A stretch of 64,000 nt of DNA, taken from Sphingomonas folli. GTDB lineage: Bacteria > Pseudomonadota > Alphaproteobacteria > Sphingomonadales > Sphingomonadaceae. Below are positions 56,956-64,000 of this stretch, piece after piece. How positions within the stretch are numbered: position 1 is the stretch's first letter; each line of letters begins with the position of its first letter. Location: the NCBI RefSeq assembly GCF_019429525.1, contig NZ_JAHXZL010000003.1, positions 1 through 64,000 of the forward strand, written 5' to 3'. The position numbers were made by a program, and so were the translations under genes. Under the pieces are notes generated by a model. It did no database searches and was not told where the DNA came from. It worked only from the letters and a program-made list of their open reading frames with translations.

Positions 56956-57468
56956 ATGAGCAAGCGCCCTCGCGTCCCCGCCGAACCTCCCGAGCGGCAG
57001 AACCGGTCGCGGCAGGTGGCCGAGCTGCTGCCCTCGGTCGGCGGCGCGGCGTTCCGGCGCTTCGGCTTCGTCCAGTCCGCCATCGTGTCGCGCTGGCCCG
57101 AGATCGTCGGCGAGAAGCTCGCCTCGGCCAGCACGCCCGAGTCGATCCGCTTCCCGGTCGGCAAGAAGCAGGACGGCACGCTCACGCTCACCGTCCGCGG
57201 CGCGCACGCGCCGATGATGAGCCATTTGACGGTCGAGATCATCGAGCGGGTCAACCGCTTCTTCGGCTATGCCGCGGTGTGCAAGGTCGCGATCCGCCAG
57301 GGCGAGGTCACCAAGCGCCCCGAGCGCCGCGCGCCCCCGTCGCTCGCGCCCGCTCCCGAGCTGGGCGGCAGCCTCAAGACGATCGCCGACCCCGAGCTCA
57401 AGGCGGTGCTCGAGGCGCTCGCCTCGGGCGTCGCCGCCAGCCCTCTCTCGCTGCCGAAGGTACGATGA
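56956..57468 (+). CDS. DUF721 / DciA-like protein
   Basis: A 170-residue protein of the DUF721 family, whose DciA members load the DnaB helicase in bacteria lacking DnaC/DnaI. The domain covers AFRRFGFVQSAIVSRWPEIV, GEKLASASTPESIRFP and HLTVEIIERVNRFFGYAAV. ATG 56956 is chosen behind GGGGCGGGA; an ATG 12 bp upstream is possible. The 3' end overlaps the DsbA-family gene by ATGA, in the series leading to smc. Confidence 0.85.
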   Translation: MSKRPRVPAEPPERQNRSRQVAELLPSVGGAAFRRFGFVQSAIVSRWPEIVGEKLASASTPESIRFPVGKKQDGTLTLTVRGAHAPMMSHLTVEIIERVNRFFGYAAVCKVAIRQGEVTKRPERRAPPSLAPAPELGGSLKTIADPELKAVLEALASGVAASPLSLPKVR

Positions 57469-58142
57469 CCCGCCTCCGCTCGCTCCTGCTGCCGCTCGCC
57501 GCGCTCGCGCTCGCTACCGCCGCGGGCGCCGCCGCGCCGCGCCCCTGGACCGCGGTGGCGACCCCGGTGGCGACCGGCAGCTACCTGATCGGTAACCCCC
57601 GGGCGCGCGTGAAGCTGGTGGAATATGTCAGCTACACCTGCCCGCACTGCGGCCATTTCGCCGCCGAGTCGCGCGCGACGCTCGGCGCGATGGTGCGCTC
57701 GGGCTCGACCAGCGTCGAGGTGCGCAACCAGATCCACGACGGGATCGACCTCGCCGCCGCGACGCTGGCGCGCTGCGCCGGACCGGCGGCCTTTCCCGCG
57801 CTGCACGAGGCCTTCTACGTGAAGCAGGAGCAATGGTACGAACGCGCCGCCGAGTGGAGCGAGGGCAATCGCGCGCGCATCGCGTCCTGGCCGCAGCTCG
57901 ACCAGCTTAAGGCGGTGGCACAGGGCGCCGGGCTCGACGCGATCGCGAAACAGGCGGGCGCGCCCGCCGCGGCGATCGACGCCTGTTTCGCGAGCGACGC
58001 GCAGGTGAAGCGCGCCATCGCGGGTTCGGAAGCCACGAGCAAGGTGAAGGGCACGCCCGCGTTCGAGATCAACGGCCGGCTGATCGAGAATGTCGGCTGG
58101 GCGCAGCTCGAGCCGCAGCTGCGCGCCGCGGGCGCGCGGTGA
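57465..58142 (+). CDS. DsbA-family thiol:disulfide oxidoreductase
   Basis: A 225-residue periplasmic thioredoxin-fold protein. After a signal peptide (residues 1-24) comes GNPRARVKLVEYVSYTCPHC with the active-site CPHC, and the cis-proline loop KGTPAFEING near residue 198. It resembles the DsbA/ScsC-like group (DSBA-like, Thioredoxin_4). It is translationally coupled to DUF721 and followed, after a palindromic element, by a second family member. Confidence 0.92.
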   Translation: MTRLRSLLLPLAALALATAAGAAAPRPWTAVATPVATGSYLIGNPRARVKLVEYVSYTCPHCGHFAAESRATLGAMVRSGSTSVEVRNQIHDGIDLAAATLARCAGPAAFPALHEAFYVKQEQWYERAAEWSEGNRARIASWPQLDQLKAVAQGAGLDAIAKQAGAPAAAIDACFASDAQVKRAIAGSEATSKVKGTPAFEINGRLIENVGWAQLEPQLRAAGAR

Positions 58143-58158
58143 GAACGGCGGTCTTCCA

Positions 58159-58291
58159 TCCTCCCCTGCAAGGGGAGGTGGCGCGCGCAGCGCGACGGAG
58201 GGGTGTCGCGGGTGGTGAGTCCAGCGACACTCGCCAGCCGGGTTACCCCTCCGTCAGGCCTTCGGCCTGCCACCTCCCCTTTCAGGGGAGG
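58159..58291. repeat. 130-bp imperfect palindromic intergenic element, copy 2
   Basis: TCCTCCCCTGCAAGGGGAGG and CCTCCCCTTTCAGGGGAGGA form the outer hairpins. GCGACGGAGGGGTG and ACCCCTCCGTCAGG form the inner dyad. The layout and words match the element at 1203-1330. Here it separates two codirectional genes, so it need not be a terminator. Confidence 0.78.
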
Positions 58292-58332
58292 ATCACGCGA
58301 CAACTATACGGTCTTATCAACGGAGTGACCGA

Positions 58333-59091
58333 ATGAAGCGTCTCGCATCCCCCCTGCTCTTCGCCGCCGCGGCGCTGCTCGCCGGCTGCGGCAGCGGCGG
58401 CGACGGCAACGGCAGCGCGCCCAGCGCACCCGCCGGGTCGGTGAAAGCGGTCGCCGCGCCCGCGGGCTCGGACTGGACCCAGCAGGTCCGCCAGACGCCG
58501 GAGGGCGGCTATGTCATGGGCAACCCCGACGCGCCGCTCAAGCTGGTCGAATATGGCTCGCGCACCTGCCCCACCTGCGGCGCGTTCGGCCAGACCGGCA
58601 TGCGCCCGCTCGAGGAGAATTACGTCAAGTCGGGCAAGGTCTCGTACGAGTTCCGCGACTTCCTGGTCCATGGCCCGCCCGACTTCGCGGCCTCGCTGCT
58701 CGGCCGCTGCGCCGGCGCCGCGCCGTTCTTCCCGATCCTCGAGCAGATGTACATCGACCAACCCAAGTTCCTCGACGCGCAGATGAAGGCCGCGCAGGAC
58801 CAGTCCTTCCTCCAGTCGACGCAGAACGCCACGCCGGCGCAGGTCGCCAACGGCTGGGCCGATCGCATGGGCTATGTTGAGTTCGTCAAGCAGCGCGGCA
58901 TCACCGAGGCGCAGGCGCGCGCCTGCCTCAACGATCCCAAGGCGATCGAGGCGCTGACGAAGATGACGCAGGACGCCACCGAGAAGCAGGACGTGACCGG
59001 CACGCCCACCTTCTTCCTCAACGGGCGCAAGCTGGAGAACAGCGTCACCTGGCAGGCGATCGAGACCGCGCTCAAGTCCGCGGGCGCCTGA
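58333..59091 (+). CDS. DsbA-family oxidoreductase, lipoprotein
   Basis: A 252-residue second DsbA-like protein. The N-terminus has a lipobox, LLAGC (Cys at residue 20), then a Gly/Ser/Ala spacer and a thioredoxin domain with CPTC in GSRTCPTCGAFG and the cis-Pro loop TGTPTFFLNG. It is therefore anchored to the membrane, whereas its neighbour is soluble. The pair looks like a tandem duplication with different anchoring. smc starts 28 bp downstream. Confidence 0.92.
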   Translation: MKRLASPLLFAAAALLAGCGSGGDGNGSAPSAPAGSVKAVAAPAGSDWTQQVRQTPEGGYVMGNPDAPLKLVEYGSRTCPTCGAFGQTGMRPLEENYVKSGKVSYEFRDFLVHGPPDFAASLLGRCAGAAPFFPILEQMYIDQPKFLDAQMKAAQDQSFLQSTQNATPAQVANGWADRMGYVEFVKQRGITEAQARACLNDPKAIEALTKMTQDATEKQDVTGTPTFFLNGRKLENSVTWQAIETALKSAGA

Positions 59092-59119
59092 CCCGGGCGC
59101 CGCGGCGGGCTGACCCTCG

Positions 59120-62100
59120 ATGCGCATCAAGCGGCTGCGGCTGACCGGCTTCAAGAGCTTCGTCGACCCGGCCGACCTGCGCATCGAGCCGGGGCTGACC
59201 GGCGTGGTCGGCCCCAACGGCTGCGGCAAGTCCAACCTGCTCGAGGCGCTGCGCTGGACCATGGGCGAGAACAGCGCCCGGTCGATGCGCGGCGCGGGCA
59301 TGGAGGACGTGATCTTCGCCGGCACCGCGACGCGGCCGCCACGCGACTTCGCCGAGGTGTCGCTGCTCGCCGAGATCGACTCGCCCGACGGCGCGCAGGA
59401 GCGCGAGATCGTGCGCCGGATCGAGCGCGGCGCCGGCTCGGCCTATCGGCTGGACGGGCGCGACGTCCGCGCCAAGGACGTCCAGCTCCTGTTCGCCGAC
59501 GCCGCGACCGGCGCGCACTCGCCCGCGCTGGTCAGCCAGAACCGCATCGGCGCGGTGATCGCGGCCAAGCCGGGCGAGCGCCGCGCGATGCTGGAGGAGG
59601 CGGCGGGGATCGCCGGCCTCCACGTCCGCCGCAGGGACGCGGAGGCGCGGCTGCGCGCCACCGAGGCCAATCTCGCGCGGCTCGACGAGCTGATGGCGGA
59701 CCAGGGCACGCGCGTCGCCGCGCTGCGCCGCCAGGCGCGCGCCGCCGAACGCTACCGCCTGCTGTCCGAGCAGATCCGGCTGGCCGAGGCGCGGATGATC
59801 TTCGCGCGCTGGCGCGACGCCGCCGCCGCCGCGACCGCCGCCAAGCAGGAGGCCGACGCCGCCGCCGCACAGGTCACCGCCGCGACCGGGGCAGAGCAGG
59901 CGACGCTGGCCGCCCAGCGCGCCGCCGCAGAGCAGGTGGTGACCGCGCGCGCCGCGGCGCTGGCGGCGCGCGACCGCGCCGGCGAGCTCGCGCACCAGCT
60001 GACGCGCGCGCGCGAGCAGCGCCACGGCGTCCAGCGCCGGCTCGCCGAGATGGAGTCGGCGCGGCGGCGCATCGGCGAGGACCGCGCGCGCGAGGACTCG
60101 CTCGCGCACGACGCCGCCGCCGCGCTCGACCGGCTCGCCGCCGAGGCCCAGACACTCGACCGCCGCGTCGCCGAGGGCAGCGCGGCGCTGCCCGCGCTCG
60201 ACGCCGCGTTGGCCGAGGCGGAGCGCCGCGCGCGCGACGTCGAGGTCGCGCTCGCCCAGGCGCTGTCGGCCGAGGCGGCGGAGGCGGCCGAGCGTCGCGT
60301 CGCCGCCGCCGCGCACGCCGCCGCCGCGGCGCGCCACGAGCGCGCGCGGCGCGAGGCGATGCGGCTGGCCGAGGCGATCGAGGCGCTCGACGATCCCGCC
60401 GCACTGGAGGCGGCGCGCGCGGCCGCGCGCGCGGCGCAGACCGACGCGCAGGGCCGCGTGGCGAAGGCACGCGCCGCGCTCGACTGGGCCGAGACGAGCG
60501 AGGCCGAGGCGCGCGAGGAACGCGATCCCGCCGAGGCCGCGCGCGCCGCCGCGCTGGCGGCGCTGGCGGCGCTCGACGGCGAGGCCGCCGCGCTCACGCG
60601 CGCGGTCGAGCAGAAGGGCGAGAAGCTGCTCGACTCGGTCAGCGCCGAGCCCGGGTTCGAGCGCGCGCTCGCCGCCGCGCTCGGCGACGAACTGGAGACC
60701 GCGTTGGCCGACTGGCACGGCTCCGCGCTCGCCGACGACGATCCCCCCGCCCCGATCGGCACGCTGCCGCTCGCCGCGCGGGTCACCGCGCCGGCCGAGC
60801 TGGAGCGAAGGCTGTCGCAGGTGTTCCTGGTCGAGACCGACTCGGGGCAGCCGCTCCGCCCGGGTCAACGGCTGGTGACGCGCGAGGGGCGCGTGCGCCG
60901 CTGGGACGGTTACGTCAGCACCAGCGGCGGCGTCGCCGCGGCGAAACGACTAGAGCGGCGCAACCGCCTCGCCGCGCTCCAGGCCGAGCGCCCGGCAGCG
61001 GAGGCGGCGGTCGAGCGGGCGACCCAGCGGCGCACGCAGATCGACGAGCGTATCGCGCGCGCGCGCGCGGCGGCGCAGTCGTCGCGCGCGCTGCTGACGC
61101 AGGGCGAGACCGACGTCCGGTCGGCACAGCGCGACGAGGATCGCGCCGCGGCCCAGCTCGAGCGGCTCGCCGGGCAGCGCGCCGATCTCGCCCAGCGCGC
61201 CGAGCGCGTCACCGCCGAGGCGGCGGAGGCCTTCGCCGAGCAGGAGCGCGCCGCCGACACGCTCGCCGCGCTGCCCGACGGCGCCGCCGCGGCGGGCGCG
61301 ACCGCGCGGCTGCGCGGCGAGGCCGAGGCGGCGCGTGCCAAGGTGGCCCTCGCGCGCTCCGATCGGGCGACGCGCGAGCGCGAGCTGACCGACGCGCGCG
61401 AGCGCCGCGCGACCGGGAAGAGCGAGGCGCAGGGCTGGCGTACGCGCGCGGGCGAGGCGGCGAAGCGGATCGCCGACATGGACCAGCGCGCGACCGAGCT
61501 GGAGCGCGAGCTCTCCACCCTCGCCGCGCGCCCCGACGCGCTCGCGGCGGAGATTGCCTCGCTCGACAAAGAGGTGACCGCCGCGCGCACTGCCGCCGAC
61601 ACGACTCAGGCCGAGGAGCGCGCCGTCGAGGCCGCGCTCCGCGACGCCGATGCCGCGCACGCGCGCGCGGCCGAGGCGCTCGCCACCGCGCGCGAGGCAC
61701 GTGCCGGCGCCATCGCGCGCGCGGAGAATCACGAGCTGCGCCGGGTCGAGATGGGGCGGGTCTCGGGCGAGCGGTTCGAGTGCCCCGCGCCGGTGCTGCC
61801 CGAGAAGATCGGCTTCGCGTCGGCGGAGGTGGGTTCCCCGCAGGACGAGTCGAGCGCGCACGAGCGCCTGACGCTCGACCGCGAGCGGCTCGGCCCGGTC
61901 AACCTCGTCGCCGAGCGCGAGCTGGAGGAACTGGAGACGAGCGGCGCCGCGACGGCCGCGGAGCGCGAGGAGCTGGGCCAGGCGGTCAACCGGCTGCGCG
62001 GCTCGATCGGCACGCTCAACCGCGAGGGGCGGCAGCGGCTGCTCGCCGCCTTCGAGGCGGTCAACGGCCATTTCCGGCGGCTGTTCACGACGCTGTTCAA

Positions 62101-62512
62101 CGGCGGCCAGGCGCATCTCGCGCTGGTCGACTCGGACGATCCGCTCGAGGCGGGGCTCGAGATCATGGCGCAGCCGCCGGGCAAGAGGCTGCAGTCGCTC
62201 ACGCTGTTGTCGGGCGGCGAGCAGGCGCTGACCGCGGTCGCGCTGATCTTCGGGCTGTTCCTCACCAACCCCGCGCCGATCTGCGTGCTCGACGAGGTCG
62301 ACGCCCCGCTCGACGATGCCAACATCGAGCGCTTCTGCGACCTGCTCGAGCAGATGAGCCGCGAGACCGACACGCGCTACCTGATCGTGACCCATAACGC
62401 GGTGACGATGAGCCGGATGCACCGCCTGTTCGGCGTGACGATGGTGGAGCGCGGGGTGAGCCGGCTGGTGTCGGTCGACCTTCAGGCGGCGGAGCTGCTC
62501 GCGGCGGAGTGA
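59120..62512 (+). CDS. smc: chromosome segregation protein SMC
   Basis: A 1130-residue condensin ATPase. The N-terminal head starts MRIKRLRLTGFKSFVDPADL, with Walker A GPNGCGKSN (residues 31-39). Two long coiled coils, extremely Ala/Arg/Glu-rich, flank a hinge near residues 510-620. The C-terminal head shows the signature LSGGEQALTAVAL and Walker B ICVLDEVDAPLDDAN. The hinge core reads ALGDELETALADWHGSA and on to RRWDGYVSTSGG. SMC folds and segregates chromosomes with ScpA and ScpB, which are not in this window. Confidence 0.97.
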   Translation: MRIKRLRLTGFKSFVDPADLRIEPGLTGVVGPNGCGKSNLLEALRWTMGENSARSMRGAGMEDVIFAGTATRPPRDFAEVSLLAEIDSPDGAQEREIVRRIERGAGSAYRLDGRDVRAKDVQLLFADAATGAHSPALVSQNRIGAVIAAKPGERRAMLEEAAGIAGLHVRRRDAEARLRATEANLARLDELMADQGTRVAALRRQARAAERYRLLSEQIRLAEARMIFARWRDAAAAATAAKQEADAAAAQVTAATGAEQATLAAQRAAAEQVVTARAAALAARDRAGELAHQLTRAREQRHGVQRRLAEMESARRRIGEDRAREDSLAHDAAAALDRLAAEAQTLDRRVAEGSAALPALDAALAEAERRARDVEVALAQALSAEAAEAAERRVAAAAHAAAAARHERARREAMRLAEAIEALDDPAALEAARAAARAAQTDAQGRVAKARAALDWAETSEAEAREERDPAEAARAAALAALAALDGEAAALTRAVEQKGEKLLDSVSAEPGFERALAAALGDELETALADWHGSALADDDPPAPIGTLPLAARVTAPAELERRLSQVFLVETDSGQPLRPGQRLVTREGRVRRWDGYVSTSGGVAAAKRLERRNRLAALQAERPAAEAAVERATQRRTQIDERIARARAAAQSSRALLTQGETDVRSAQRDEDRAAAQLERLAGQRADLAQRAERVTAEAAEAFAEQERAADTLAALPDGAAAAGATARLRGEAEAARAKVALARSDRATRERELTDARERRATGKSEAQGWRTRAGEAAKRIADMDQRATELERELSTLAARPDALAAEIASLDKEVTAARTAADTTQAEERAVEAALRDADAAHARAAEALATAREARAGAIARAENHELRRVEMGRVSGERFECPAPVLPEKIGFASAEVGSPQDESSAHERLTLDRERLGPVNLVAERELEELETSGAATAAEREELGQAVNRLRGSIGTLNREGRQRLLAAFEAVNGHFRRLFTTLFNGGQAHLALVDSDDPLEAGLEIMAQPPGKRLQSLTLLSGGEQALTAVALIFGLFLTNPAPICVLDEVDAPLDDANIERFCDLLEQMSRETDTRYLIVTHNAVTMSRMHRLFGVTMVERGVSRLVSVDLQAAELLAAE

Positions 62513-62566
62513 GGGGGCATTGGGCTCGCCTCACCCCCTGCCGTCAGAAAATGGCAAGGTCCCGCT

Positions 62567-62914
62567 TTATCCGCGCGCCGCTACCAGCCCCTCCACCTCG
62601 CGAGCCCGCGCCGACGCCCCCTTGCGGCGCGTCAGCAGCCGCCGCAGCGGGTAGAGCACCGCCGGCGCGCGTACCGACAGCGTCAGCACCACCGTCACCG
62701 CGGCGAGCGAGGCGCACACGAGTAGCCGCACCCAGCGCTCCCCGCCGATCGCGGTGCCCGCGCGCAGCAGCGCCACCGCGATCAGCGCCGCGCCCAGCCC
62801 GCGCAGCCAGCGTCGCTGCGCCGGCCTGGTCGCCCCGGCGTCGCGGTGGAAGCGGTGCGACGCCGCCGCGAGCAGCACGAACGCCAGCGCGCACAGCACG
62901 AAACCCTCACACAT
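62567..62914 (-). CDS. DUF3325-like small membrane protein
   Basis: A 115-residue protein starting MCEGFVLCALAFVLLAAASH, with three hydrophobic segments (residues about 3-19, 37-54 and 64-83) and a basic C-terminus. The layout, and its position directly after a PepSY-type membrane protein with an 8-bp overlap, match the DUF3325 proteins found beside TonB-dependent siderophore receptors. A role in iron uptake is inferred from that context only. It is convergent with smc. Confidence 0.78.
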   Translation of the reverse strand: MCEGFVLCALAFVLLAAASHRFHRDAGATRPAQRRWLRGLGAALIAVALLRAGTAIGGERWVRLLVCASLAAVTVVLTLSVRAPAVLYPLRRLLTRRKGASARAREVEGLVAARG

Positions 62915-64000
62915 GCGCCAACTCCCTCACCTTCCCGCGTGTCTTCACCTGCCGCTCGCGCCCCGCGCTCCATGCCGCCGCCGCGAGCAGCGCGGCGATC
63001 GCCAGCATCGCGACGTCGAAGCCGACGAACAGCCCGTCGCCCGCGCGCAGCGAGGTCAGGAAGCCGCGATCGGTCGTCGCCGCGTTGACGAAGGGGATCG
63101 CGCCGAACAGCAGCGCCCCCAGGGCGAACAGCTCGCTCCAGGCGCGCTTCGCCGGACGCGCCAGCTGGAGCAGAGCGGCGCCGCCCCAGGCGTAGAACAT
63201 CGTCGCCACCTCGGCGTCGGCGCGGCCGACCGCCGCGGCCGGGATCAGGCGGTTGGCGAGGAAATAGCTCGCCATGCCGATCGGCAGCGCCGCGATCGCG
63301 GCGATGTTGAGCCGCTCGACCAGCCGCAGGCCGAGAAAGGGCGCGGCATGGGGCCGACGCCGCGCCGCCGTCCACAGCAGCAGCCCGGTACCGACCATCG
63401 CCGCGCCGGTGAGCCCCAGCACGAACAAGGTCCAGCGCAGCGCGGGCGCCGCGAACTGCGCGGTGTGCAGCCCGAGCATCACCCCCGCGGTCGAGAGCGC
63501 CGGTCCCGCGCCGAGATCGGCCGCGGTGACGCGCCCGGTCGCGCCCGAGTAGGTCACCGTGCCGCCGCGCGCGTTGAGACCGCTCGCCCCGCCCGAGGTC
63601 ACCGCCACCGTCGCCGCGGCGTCGCCGGGGAAGCGGATCACCACGCGCTGCGCGCGCTGGCCGAGCCGCCGCTCGGCGTCGCGCACCAGCGGCGCCACCG
63701 CGACCAGCGGCGCGGCGCGGCCGCTCGCCTTGTCGTCGTAGACATAGCCATAGGCCTCTTTGGCGAAGTCCGCGGGCTGCCGGTAATTGGCGGCGATCGG
63801 CCAGGGCATGTACATCAGCACCAGCGTGATCAGCCCGGTGTAGGTGATCATCGCGTGATAGGGCAGCGCGAGCACCGCCGAGACATTGTGCGCGTCGAGC
63901 CAGCTGCGCTGCCCCTTGTTCCAGCGCAGCGTGAAGAAGTCGGCGAAGATGCGCTTGTGCGTCACCACCCCCGAGACGATCGCGCCCAGCATGAACATCG
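62907..64000 (-). CDS. PepSY-associated transmembrane protein (partial)
   Basis: At least 363 residues are visible, and the frame continues beyond the right edge, so the N-terminus is missing. It has several membrane spans, the loop KRIFADFFTLRWNKGQRSWL then DAHNVSAVLALPYHAMI, a soluble PepSY-type part, GLHTAQFAAPALRWTLFVLG and a C-terminal cluster of four spans. The conserved His residues in DAHN and LPYH suit the ferric-reductase-like PepSY-TM family that often accompanies siderophore receptors. Reduction of imported ferric chelates is a family-based guess. Confidence 0.85.
   Translation of the reverse strand, partial: MFMLGAIVSGVVTHKRIFADFFTLRWNKGQRSWLDAHNVSAVLALPYHAMITYTGLITLVLMYMPWPIAANYRQPADFAKEAYGYVYDDKASGRAAPLVAVAPLVRDAERRLGQRAQRVVIRFPGDAAATVAVTSGGASGLNARGGTVTYSGATGRVTAADLGAGPALSTAGVMLGLHTAQFAAPALRWTLFVLGLTGAAMVGTGLLLWTAARRRPHAAPFLGLRLVERLNIAAIAALPIGMASYFLANRLIPAAAVGRADAEVATMFYAWGGAALLQLARPAKRAWSELFALGALLFGAIPFVNAATTDRGFLTSLRAGDGLFVGFDVAMLAIAALLAAAAWSAGRERQVKTRGKVRELAHV

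Noticed and set aside
59072..60868. Gly/Arg-rich 598-codon frame antisense to smc as a possible surface protein
   Set aside because: The composition mirrors the Ala/Arg/Glu coiled-coil codons of smc; no signal peptide or independent signal supports it.

Overview
The window is a GC-rich (about 70%) chromosomal segment of an alphaproteobacterium, most likely a Sphingomonas-like member of the Sphingomonadales. The basis is a GcrA cell-cycle regulator at the left edge, the gene order mutY / DUF721 / DsbA / smc, the sequence flavour of the ribosomal proteins, and small palindromic intergenic elements of a kind common in sphingomonads. No rRNA, tRNA, CRISPR array, prophage or insertion sequence was found.

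Left part (1-15.1 kb): partial gcrA, an orphan ABC-2 permease, an alpha/beta hydrolase overlapping a GFA-type zinc protein, asd, and an exported dipeptidyl peptidase IV. Then comes the ffh-rpsP-rimM-trmD-rplS translation cluster (minus strand). Between rimM and trmD it is split by a VapBC-type toxin-antitoxin pair and a divergent thioredoxin-reductase-like flavoprotein. valS lies upstream of ffh.

Centre (15.2-36.8 kb): the str / S10 / spc / alpha ribosomal supercluster, all on the minus strand. In transcription order it runs rpsL, rpsG, a small unknown gene, fusA, tuf, rpsJ, rplCDWB, rpsS, rplV, rpsC, rplP, rpmC, rpsQ, then rplNXE, rpsN, rpsH, rplFR, rpsE, rpmD, rplO, secY, adk, then a 1.1-kb stretch with two small unknown genes, then rpsM, rpsK, rpoA, rplQ. 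Credible -35/-10 pairs with 16-17 nt spacers precede rpsL, tuf, rpsJ, rplN, secY and rpsM. Intrinsic terminators follow tuf, rpsQ and rplQ.

Right-centre (36.9-50.2 kb): a secreted amidohydrolase, a LysR regulator divergent from wrbA, then an eight-gene minus-strand operon. In transcription order it is cytochrome c, TIM-barrel isomerase-like, MFS transporter, Tat-exported hydroxypyruvate-isomerase-like, small Tat-exported dehydrogenase subunit, Tat-exported isomerase-like, GMC oxidoreductase, LacI regulator. A Gfo/Idh oxidoreductase is divergent from it. Three back-to-back dyad sites, one a perfect LacI-type operator, lie between the divergent genes. I read this as a periplasmic FAD/cytochrome-c sugar or glycoside oxidation system of the 3-keto-glycoside type, with lyase or isomerase enzymes, uptake and cytosolic reduction. 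It is the best candidate for an incompletely described system in the window.

Right part (49.4-64 kb): membrane-anchored cytochrome c, pheA, an exported oligopeptidase B-like S9 peptidase, a 230-bp inverted-repeat element, the tightly coupled mutY / serine hydrolase / nudC group, DUF721, two DsbA-family proteins and smc, then a DUF3325-like membrane protein and a PepSY-type membrane protein cut by the window edge.
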